From the NCBI GenBank assembly GCA_963971575.1, contig OZ020625.1, forward strand, positions 24,949,253 through 25,013,252: 64,000 nt of DNA, read 5' to 3'. The DNA comes from Liopterus haemorrhoidalis. Lineage: Eukaryota > Arthropoda > Insecta > Coleoptera > Dytiscidae. The translations under genes and the position numbers were made by a program. The notes below the pieces were generated by a model, which saw only the letters and a program-made list of their open reading frames with translations, was not told where the DNA came from and did not search any database. Below, piece after piece: positions 35,901 to 47,400 of this stretch; the first letter of the stretch is position 1, and each line of letters begins with the position of its first letter.

Positions 35901-37769
35901 CGTATACGTTGCGTTCACGCAGTAAGCTAAATAAATATAAAATTTCTTTTGAGACACCTTGTACAACAAGAAGAGAATACTTACTTAGCATAAGCCTTCT
36001 CTAATAGGGCGCTCCAGAATTCGTTTCTGTCCGTAGAATGAATGAATATTAATTTTCCACTACGTACTGGTAACAAATCATCGACAACAACATCAATCCA
36101 TTTTCCATATTGCCAGAATCTATAAAATGTAACAAAAATATTTAAAATCCCGCAAAGAATCATATGAAAACAATAAATAAAATTGATTCAGGATTTTGTA
36201 GATATTTAATAAGTGTAAGAAGTCAACAGGATGCCGGATGTCTTAGACCTGTGGTTCCTAAACTTATGTAGTCCGCGTACCCCCTCTTGACCAACTTTTT
36301 TTTTTGTGGACCCCATCCCCTAGGCATTTTACGTCGTTCTTGAGACTTAATTTCTGGCTCAATAATCTCATAGGCACTACGTTATAATAAATATTGGTAA
36401 AAATGTATCGCTGGTTATTTTAATAAATGGTTTTGGGCATTTATAGAGATGAACATTTTTATTAGCATATAGAATAAAAAACCTTAAAATAAATAAAAAT
36501 AGTAGTAAAAAGAATTAAAAAGATGAGCTGTGGCCACCACAGGACCGACCGCCATCATAAAGTACTTATATAAATTACATTCTAGCAGCAGAGTAGAAAT
36601 AACTTGACCTAATATTTTCTAACAGAGATATTATTTATCATGACCATGGAAACGGTACATATAAATATGAAAAATTTGAGACTTAAAAAATATTTCGAAA
36701 AATTTTACAGAAATTAATCGAAATTTTTCGTTTTATCAAAAAATGTCTCAAATAAAAGTTATTAGTTATTGATTTTATAGCAACTTTTGTTCAACACATT
36801 TTTTCGAAATATTTTTGTGTTGTGATATATTCACAAAAATCTTAAAATTGACACGAGTAAACTCCCATTTTTAGTCGACCGATTTTTACCAAAAGTTGAT
36901 CAACTCGTGCCATTGATGGCAGAAGCTTAAATATGAAGTTTCATAAAAATTCTTTCAGCCGAATTTGCTCTGCACGTGTACACAGACAGACAGACAGACG
37001 GACGGACGGACTGACAGACAGACAGACAGACGGACGGACAGACAGACAGACGGACGGACAGACGGACAGACAGACCGACAGACATCATGCCAAAAATAGT
37101 CAAAACGTTATGTAGGGACCTCAATTCGTGGAGATCCATCGAAATCTCGAAATGTCAAAATCGGTATGATCACAATACCTCCCTTATATATGTTGGCGGT
37201 CGGTAAAATGTTAAAAATTATAATATGTTAAATTCATAAAAACATTTCTTGGTCAAATATTAGTCAAAATAGATCTTATTATAATATGTTCTCTGTAAAT
37301 AATTTGCAGTTGAATAAAAATAATTAAATTTTTACTAATTATTATTTATAATAATAATAATAATAATAATTTTATTGATGTTAACAAATACAAAATATTT
37401 TTACATACGTCAGTTAATAAAAGTAATAATGGGGAAAAAAATACTACAAATAAACATAGCATAAACAATAATACATTGAATTTAACATTAAAAATAAAGT
37501 TACAAAATTACATTACAAGTCATTAAAATTATTAGCGATGTATTGGTCAAAGTTATAAAATGCTTTAGTTATTAAATATGTTTTTACGGTCTTTTTGAAT
37601 TGCTGGTTGTTTAACTTCTTTATTGCCAAGGGGAGTATGTTGTAGAATAAGATACCAAAATAATTGAAGGACTGCCTTGATTTGGTCAATCTTACGTATT
37701 TTGGTCTGATTATATCATTTTTAGGGTTTTGTAGGTATGACCAAAAAACCCTTATACCGTCATTTTGTC

Positions 37770-37827
<58 letters not shown>

Positions 37828-40800
37828 TCGGTAAAAATTGTAGCCAAACGGCTAAACCTAGAGAGTTGAAATTTGGCATGCTTATACAACTTTTTGACCC
37901 ACACATAGGAAAAATACTAAAACATCTAAAAAACATATCCCCCTAAAAATATAAACAAAAATGTGCTCATCAAAAAAAAAAATATTTTTTTAAAATTCTG
38001 AGTAGGGTATCAAATGAAAGCCCTTAGTACGTGGATTAACGATCAAAATTTTATTTTTGCAAAATAAATTATTTTGATGCGATTTTTGCCAAAATTGTGC
38101 AAAAAATTTTTTGTCCCACACCTTGTAGCCCAGATGGTTTAAACTAAAAATCTGAAAAAATTCTAAGTAATGTACATTGGTGTGAACCGGAATAGTACAA
38201 CAGGAATTTTTGATCAGATTATGTTTTCAGAAAATAACGCATTTTTTGTGTTTTTAACTAAAATATGTTAAATATTTAATTCGCTATTTAACACTTTAGA
38301 TAAGAAACTCTGGTAGCTCAGATGGTTTCGTAACGCACTTTGTAAATTGCAGTGCGAACGTTGCAGAGTTCGAATCCTGTTAATTTTATTTTTTTCTGTT
38401 TTTTTTTTTGCATTTCTATTTTGTTTAAATTATTTTGTCAAAATTCTAGTTATATTTTGATAAATGTTGCATTTATTTTTTAAAAGCGTAAATTTAATAA
38501 CCAGTGGGAAGTGTTGAAATTATAATTTAATTATGTTTGACGAAATCAGAGGGCGGGACTAATGATATATGCAACCAATGGAAGCCATAGGCGCAATTTT
38601 AAAAATCTTACTGAACCTTGCTGTATAAATAAAATACTGTACATATTTAGAAACTTAAATAATGGTATTAGGCATTCGAATTAAAAATCATAAAAAAATA
38701 TTTTGACATAAAATTTGTTTTGGCATCCCAAATAATCATCATTCAGTTACTAAATACCTGCAAAACCCAGAAATGTGTGAAGATTCACACTTCACATAAT
38801 TTTTTCTTGTAAAATAAGCATGTATTTGATTTTGCTGCTCATAATTAATCAGGTTGCAATGTACGTAGACGAGACATTGAAATATAAATAAACATGGCAA
38901 GGTAAGGATATTCAAATCAGTAAATTTGTGTTTACAGTCTGATCTATAGGATAAGTTAGCTATTATTCTAATAACGCGTCTTTGCAAAGAAAATATTCTC
39001 TGTGAAAAGGGGGAGTGTCCCCAGGCAAGAATCGCGTAGGACATGTGACTATGAAAGAGTGCATGATATGCTGTAAGTAAAATATTACGGGACACGCTAT
39101 TTCTGAGATTACGCAAACAAAAAATTGCTTTACAAAGTTTATTGGCAAGATGATCTATATGAACTTCCCAGCTAAGATTAACACCAATATGGACACCTAA
39201 GAATTTAATTGATTCTGGATTTTCCATATGTGCCAATCGAAGTGAGAAGATCATTTGCTGAGTTTTTTGAGCATTTAAACTTAGGTTATTAGCACTGAAC
39301 CACTCACGACTAAGTTTTAAATTGGTGTTATTTAAAGATAATGTTTCTTCAAAGTCCTTCGAAGTTGAAATTATGGTGGTATCATCCGCGTACAATATTG
39401 TGTTTGTAGTTTTGAGGAAGGAAGGCAAATCATTAATATATATTAGGAAGAGAAAAGGTCCAAGAATAGAGCCTTGAGGGACGCCATATTTAACAGTTTG
39501 AACTTGTGACTTAACACCCTTTAAGTAAACAAACTGTTTCCTGTCTTTTAAATATGATGCAAGAAGTGAACAGCTATTTTGACTAATATTATAACAGGCC
39601 AGTTTTTGAATTAATAAAGCTGGACAAAGACAATCAAACGCCTTTGTCAGATCTAAAAATGTGGATATACTGTGTGCTCCTTCCTCAAAAGATCTAGTAA
39701 GGATATTGATGAGCTCAAGTATCGCCGAACAGGTGGAAATTCCTGCTCTGAAGCCGAACTGCTGAGGATTGAGAAGGTTGTTATGCTGAAAGTGGGTTTG
39801 TAATTGGGACAATAACAATTTTTCAAAAATTTTGGAAAATATAGGAAGTAACGAAATAGGCCTAAAATTTGACATATCGTTTTTGTCGCCTTTTTTATAA
39901 ACGGGAATAACTTTAGCTAACTTAAGACAGTTTGGAAAGGTATTGGACTTAATGCACGAGTTTAAAAGTTTGGTTAGAGGGACAATTAACAAATCTTTTA
40001 CTGATTTTATTATTTCTACATTAAAATCATACGGATCTCTACTATTACTTGGTTTCAGGGTGGTGATAGCATCTCTAACCTGGTTAAATGAGACGTCAGT
40101 AAAAGAAAATTGGGGAATGTATTTGTCAGATAGCAGATTTTGGAGATTATGGACAGGATTAAAGTTAGTAGGTGGTAGATTTTGAACAATACTATCTGCA
40201 ATTTTGGAAAAAAATAAGTTCAATTCGTCTGGACTTTTCGGACAATCATTATCTTTAGTGGGAGGTTGGTTACTTTTAATAATATCCCACATTGCTTTAG
40301 GCGCATTATTAGAATTAGCTATATAGGAGTTATTAGCTTTTATCTTAGAAGATTTCAGAGCTTTTCTGTAATAATTCCTGAAACGATTTTTTAAGATTTT
40401 ATTGGGAAGTGTAGGATTAAGTGAATAGTTCTGTTGTAGTAACTGGCAAATATTTCTAATTTTTTTAAGATCATCGTTAAACCAGATTATATTGAGTTTA
40501 GTGGAACTAGTATTAGTTACTGATTTTTTTGGAAAACTGTTGACAAATGCGGTCTGGATAATATTTAAGAATTTTTCAAAGTTGTAATCGCTAGTGGATT
40601 CATGGTTTATAGGATCAAACTTAACGTCCATGAGTTGATTAAAAAAATTAATTTTCCCTGCTTGGGTAATTGGGCGAGTTAAACATCCAGCAATTCTAGT
40701 TATATTAGATTTAAATTTAACAATATTTCTACTAAAATGCACTCCATTGTGATCGGAGAAACAGTTTAATAACTTTGAGACTGCAACTCCATCAACATCA

Positions 40801-41431
40801 CTATTTACAAAAATGTTATCTAGACAATTATTCGCTCTTGTAGGAAAAAACACTGTCTTACTCATATTGTATAATTTTAATAAATCACAGAGTTGGGTGG
40901 CTTCCTTGTCATTTTTATTAAATTTTACATTGAAATCACCGGCTAAAATGATGTGGTAGCAAGGATTAATATGTTGTATAATTTTGTCTAATATTTCCAA
41001 AAAATTGTTAAAATTACCAGAAGGTGATCGATACAATGTGAGTAAAACGGTTTTAATTTCATGGAATAAAACAGTTTAGTTATGTCAATAACTAGTTAGA
41101 TAACAACAAATACTATGTAGGATTACTAGACTATGTAGACACGTACTAGACTATGTAGGATTTTCATTAAATAAGTATTTGAATAAAAGCGAAAAGTTGG
41201 GGGATGTAAAGTTAATGTCAACATGGTTTCGCGGACCCTCAGGGGTCCGCGGACCACAGTTTAAGAACCGCTGTCTTAGACAATTTTTACCGACCGCCAA
41301 CATATGTAAGGGAGGTATTGTGCCATCATACCGATTTTGACATTTAGAGATTTCGATTGAGCTTCACGAATTGAGGTCCTTACATAACGTTTTGTCTATT
41401 TTTAGCATGATGTCTGTCGGTCTGTCTGTCC

Positions 41432-41462
<31 letters not shown>

Positions 41463-44400
41463 TGTCTGTCTGTCTGTGTACACGTGCAGAGCAAATTCGG
41501 CTAAAAGAACTTTTATGAAACTTCATATTTAAGCTTTTGACATCAATGGCACGAGTTAATTTACTTTTGGTAAAAATCGATTGACTAGAAATGGGAGTTT
41601 ACTCGGGTCGATTTTAAGATTTTTGCGAATATTTAGCAACAGAAAAATATTTCGAAAAAATTTATTTAGCAAAAGTTGCTATAAAAGCAATAACTAACAT
41701 CTCTTATTTTAAGACATTTTTTGATAAAACGAAAAAAATTTGATTTTTTTTTTTTTTTTCTAAATATCTATTTTTTCATACTTTTTTTTCATATGTATTT
41801 GTTAAGTGTCTATATTATATGAGAACCTGTCCACCGGGTTATCCGAATTACTCCTGGGTACAATTTATTGTGTTCTATAACCGCATATTGTGCATATATT
41901 CACGCCTGTAACTTTACTGTAACCAATATTAATTTCAAATAATTTTTCGTGTTACTCAGAGCAGTTCTACGATATCAACGGCTGGTTAGGGATTCAAGAG
42001 GACATAATTGCATTATTACTCCTCCAAAACCACTGTGTGGGCCCCTTCGAATACCTCTACTCCCAGGGTAAACCTTATAACATGTGGTGTATGTTATAAG
42101 TCGCCGAGAATAACCCCTCCGACTGAAATACGTCTGAACCCTGTCTGTCCTTTTTTATGTTTGTGAGTATAACTCTGCTCTGAAGTAACGCGCACACATT
42201 CACTATTAACTCAGCACGTGTGGCGGGTCCTACGATCTTAGTCGTAGACCTATGCGACGCCGCGACGCCTGCGTCTCTCCTACGAAATCTACGCAACGGG
42301 CGCCACACCTACCTAAAATGGAAAATGCCGGCATATTTGCCATCTTCAAATCCTTGATCTTCAGGGACGACCATAGTGAATAGTTTATCATGCAAAGTTA
42401 AATTGGCCATGGCAGCTACTAGCCAGCAATTTCCCAGGTATCCTTGATTTAAGTCAAATCTTGAAACGCCATTTACGATGAATTCAGGGTTACTAACTAT
42501 GTCCTACAAAATATCATAATATTAACATGGAACATAGCGAATATATAAAAATTGATGTGAAGTGTGAATTTTCACACATTTCAGGGTTTTGCAGGTATTT
42601 AGTAAGTGAATGATGATTATTTGGGATGCGAAAACAAATTTTATATTAAAATATTTTTTTTTGTTAATTTTAATTCGAACGCCTAATACCATTATTTAGG
42701 TTTCTAAATATGTGCAGTATTTTTTTTTTTTTATATATAGCAAGGTTCATTAAGAATTTTAAAAATTGCGCCTATGGCTTCCATTGGTTGTTATAAATTC
42801 CGCCCCTCTGATTTCGTGTACATTGAAACAGAATTAAATTATAATTTAAACAATATCCACTGGTTATTAAATTTACGCTTATTTTACGCTTAAATTAAAT
42901 GCAACATTTGCAAAAATATAACTAGAATTTTGAAAAAATAATTTAAACAATATAAAAATTAAAAAAAAAAAAACAAAAAATAATATTGTCTCTTCTCGCA
43001 GGGTTCGATCCCATTCGGATCGAGTTACTTGGGTGAAAAACCAGCGTCAAAAACCACTACACCAGCATACACGTTCCAGTGCAGCGTGTTACAAAGCTTT
43101 AACTTGTGTACATTATTAGCCAAAACACACAAAAAATGCGTTTTTTTCCAAATATATAATCTGATCAAAAATTCCTGTTGTACTACTCCGGTTCACACCA
43201 ATGTACATTTCTTAGAATTTTTTCAGATTTTTAGTTTAAACTATCTGGGCTACAGGGTGTGGGACAAAATTTTTTTTGCACAATTTTGGCAAAAATAGCT
43301 ATAAAATAATTTATTTTGCAAAAATAAAAATTTGATCGTTAATCCACGTACCAAGGGCTTTCATTTGATACCCTACTGAGAATTATAAAAAAAATTTTTT
43401 TTTTTTCGATGAGCACATATTTGTTTATATTTTTAGTGGGATATGTTTTTTAGATGTTTTAGTATTTTTCCTATGTGCGGGTCAAAGAGTTGTATAAACA
43501 TGCCAAATTTCAACTCTCTAGGTTTAGCCGTTTGGCTACAATTTTTACCGAACAGACAGACAGACAGACAGACGACAAAATGACGGTATAAGGGTTTTTT
43601 GGTCATACCTACAAAACCCTAAAAAAAACGATGTCGGGTAAATTTTTCTTAAAAATTAATTAAGAAGAACTATGCTTACCTAATACCATGTATTCAAAAA
43701 GCAATTACATAAGGGTTGGCTGTGGAAAAATAAAATAATGTGTACTGCAAGTTTTAACTGTCAATTAATTAACTGTTATCACTGTTGTTGTCATAAGTTT
43801 CTATTGAAAATTCAGTTAAGCTACAATTATAATGGTTTTTACAATAGAACACAAATAATTTAATCATATTTTCGAAATGGTGTTCGAGTGAACGGCGAAT
43901 GGATTTACAGTGCGGTGTCATGTTTAGAGGAATTTCGGCTACAATTTCCAGATATTGCTTTCCTTGAAGGAGATTTTTACAGCACACTTAGAAGATGTGT
44001 TGATTTATTCCAAGATACAGGGAGCATTACTCATAGAGATAGAACTGGAAGGCCAAGAGTTTGTACTCAAAATACAGTTGATGATGTTCGTCAACGTATG
44101 AACGAGCAACCCCCTACATCACTACGTACACTGTCGCAAGAGACTGGTTTATCATTCGGAATTTGCCATACTATTGTCAAAAAAGATTTAATGCTATTCC
44201 CATACAAAATTTTTGCTTTACATGAGTTGCTGCCAGCAGATCACAATAGGCGAATTGTGTATTACCACTGGTTCCAACAAAATTTAATTAATAATGATGG
44301 TTTGTTAAATTTAACGTTTTTTTCTGACGAGGCCTGGTTTACCTTTTCGGATTATATTAATTCACAAAATATGATTAAAAATGCTGAATATTTTTTCAAC

Positions 44401-47400
44401 AGCACTCTTATTACATATGTTTCACAATACCTTAGGTCGCTTCCATTCTATGTTCATTGCTGACCCTAAAGATTTGTAATTTGCAGGAAAATTCTTGTCT
44501 ACAAATAACTTTCCAGATGCAATGCATTCTTGCCGAATTTTATTGAAATCCTGGATATCTCCATTGCATTTAAGGCCACTGCCTTTCTCTCCCAACTGAA
44601 ACAAAAATAATAATAATTATTATGTTAATAAAAGGTTCACAGTTTTATACAGATTACCACATAACTATCAAATAATGTGTAACGAATCGCTTAAAACCAC
44701 CCGATATCGATGCCATGTGATATACGGACTGCAGCCGTTATATCACATGGCATTTTTACGGGTGTATTCTGTAAGAAATGCGTTAAAATTAGCGTCAGGT
44801 TAATATTTTTATTTTAACTCCATGTCTAACGTCATTATCCAAAAATGCTATTCTGTAAGAGCATTTGTTAAGGTAAGCGTTAATACAATATTTGTTAACG
44901 CGAGGCGCTAACTCACCCTGTAGAGAGGCTAATATTAACTGCACGCGCATGCGCTGTTACGTTGAATTTTAACAGGAGTATTTATTTAGTCAAATGCCAA
45001 GATAATCTTAACCTAATATTTCGGTGTTGAATTAAATATTCAGTGGCGAAATTTATTTTAAAAATGGAACAGAAATGTTTGGTCCTGTGATACTCATTAT
45101 AACTGGTTTCCACAGTGTATTAAAAAAAAAATATAACTTTATTCAACTTTTGTTTAGTCAATTTATATACTACATTGTATTATAACAGTTTATCTAATTT
45201 TTTAATAATATGTGAATTATATGTTCATTCTATTTTTAAAAAGGTGTACGGTGATATTAATTATTAAATTTAATTTATTACGCTATTTCTACTCTGGAAT
45301 AACACTGTTGTGATCGTCATTATCAATCTCATCAATTGTTTCTTCAAATAATACACCATTAAAATGTCTGCGATATTTTGAAACACGGCGGAGGCATAAG
45401 TGAAGTTTTGTAGCTTTCAGAGGATTATAATTTTAAGTTCGGTGTCTCAACAAAAACCAAAACTGCTCTCCAATACTCCATTTACTTCGTTTCTATACAA
45501 TTACTTGAACTTGTGTCTGGGTTACTTGTATAACAAAAATTATGAAGCGTCATTCTTATCTCTACTGTAAAGAATTCACTTTAAAAAGTAATAGAAAGTT
45601 GATTAATATTCCTACTGTCTTGTGTTTTATTCATTATTTTTTAAATAACATGACATTTACTTAAATAGGATCAGCCATTTTTGCAAACTAAACACTAGCG
45701 TTAACTTTTAAAGCCACCGTTTCGGTAAGCGCTTATGGTAGAACGTTAACTGGCTATTTTAACGCCGCCGCGCTATAATTTTAACATATATATGTTTAGC
45801 GAATAGAATTTACGTTAAAAATGGTGTTAAAAAAATTAACGTCAGTTTATGACGCTAAGATTTTAACATCATGCTTAGAGAATAGACCCGGAAGTCGCTT
45901 AAATTAGACCAAAGTTGCTGCATTAATATGATAAAAAGTAAAAATTAACAGATATTTATACCCACCTGGTCGCCTATGACAATAAACAATTGATAGACAA
46001 AAAACAAATGATTTTGTTTATTCATATAATTGTCAGAATTAATTTTACAATCAAAATGAATATGCAAGAATTACCCGAATATATCGAGAAAATGCACAGA
46101 AAGCACCAGAAAGTTTGTTTCCACTTAAATCTAAACAGAAATATGAAAAAGAATACGAAACCTTTAGATTATGGCTATCAAAAAATAAGGTACCGGCCGT
46201 AGATGAGACTAATATTTGTTGAGGGCGTAATGAGAGGGCGTTATGGATTCATAATGATCCGATTGTTATGCTCATGTTTAAATATGAAGAAAGAAATATG
46301 AAGCATCCTAGGCATTATGACCAAATAACAACGAAGTGAAAAATAAAATAATTTTTAATGTTGACAAATTTTTTAAAATTATTTAAATATTTGTTTGTTA
46401 GTTATTTTGCTGTGATTCATTTGTTATTTTATGATTTTACTTGATAATTGTTTGTAAAAAATGCTGTTATAAATAATTTTATCTGTTCATAGTACACAAG
46501 ATAAAATATAGATTAGGTATAATATTGATTGAAATAATTTAACAAAATACAATTAATTATACTAATTTTTTTCTAAGTATACTAGCGTCGGCGAATCAGT
46601 GGAGTTACGTCACACGACGTAACAAACAATTGCATTGTTCTAGACAATACAGTCCTTTGTTACGTCGTGTGACGTAACTGCGTTGATTCGTCGACGCTAG
46701 TATATCTATTTTTTCATACTTATATGTAACGTTTCCATGGTCATGATAAATAATATCTCTGTTAGAAAATATTATGCCTAGTTATTTCTACTCTGCTGCT
46801 ATAATGTATTTTATACAAGTACTTTGTGATGGCGATCGGTCCTGTGGTGGCCACAGCTTTTTTTTTTTTTCATTTGTGTCAAATTTCTTGGATCACGCTG
46901 TATGTGATACTAGTTAGTTAATTTTTGGCGCACATCAACAAAGGCTATTTGCGCCTAACGCAGCCCATCTAAATGACTACACTACATTTTTTTTCCTTTT
47001 ATTTGTTACCTTTAGCTGCTTTGGCTATTAGCCATGCATAAATACAGAGATTACAATATTTTAAAAATTACATTTATAATTTGATATTTTCTGCTTTAAT
47101 ATACAGTCGATTCCGCTTAATTGGGACACATCGGGACTTAGGCGTTTTGGCCCAATTAAGCGGCTGCCCCAATTAAGCGAATTTCACATATAATTAAACA
47201 ATGCATATTTTTATTTCAATAATTTTACTTTATAAACTCTTGGACAAAACTATAAATTACATATAACCAAAATATATAAACTTTTAAGAAAAAATAATAA
47301 TAAATTCCAAAATAAAATAATAAATAGGTACATACAATTTAATTCAATACAAAAATGCGTCAAGTGTAGTCTGTCTTTTGTTTTTGTAACATTTCACTTC

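Larger units (their letters stand above)
36249..41273. mobile_element. hAT element hosting a 5-kb nest
   Basis: Ends CTGTGGTTCCTAAACT and GTTTAAGAACCGCTG, 8-bp duplication TCTTAGAC at 36241-36248 and 41274-41281. Only about 0.6 kb is its own sequence; the rest is a HINE-2 copy and a LINE that itself holds a HINE-1 copy. Confidence 0.8.

Noticed and set aside
37737..37946. ORF rich in Leu-Ser-Val-Cys repeats (similar ones at 465, 2500, 8268, 13269, 36927 and 55937)
   Set aside because: These translate the (TCTG)n/(GTCY)n arrays of HINE elements; the same frame appears in unrelated copies with different stops. Not proteins.
38305..38382. True tRNA gene (also 1079, 8850, 12645, 24830, 42991)
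   Set aside because: A and B boxes are present, but acceptor stems and cloverleaf spacing do not form by eye; all lie inside repeats.
39943..40185. 80-codon + strand ORF in the LINE region
   Set aside because: Antisense shadow of the LINE RT frame.
42075..42308. 77-codon - strand ORF before calpain exon 3
   Set aside because: No motif; within an intron and overlapping the splice donor.
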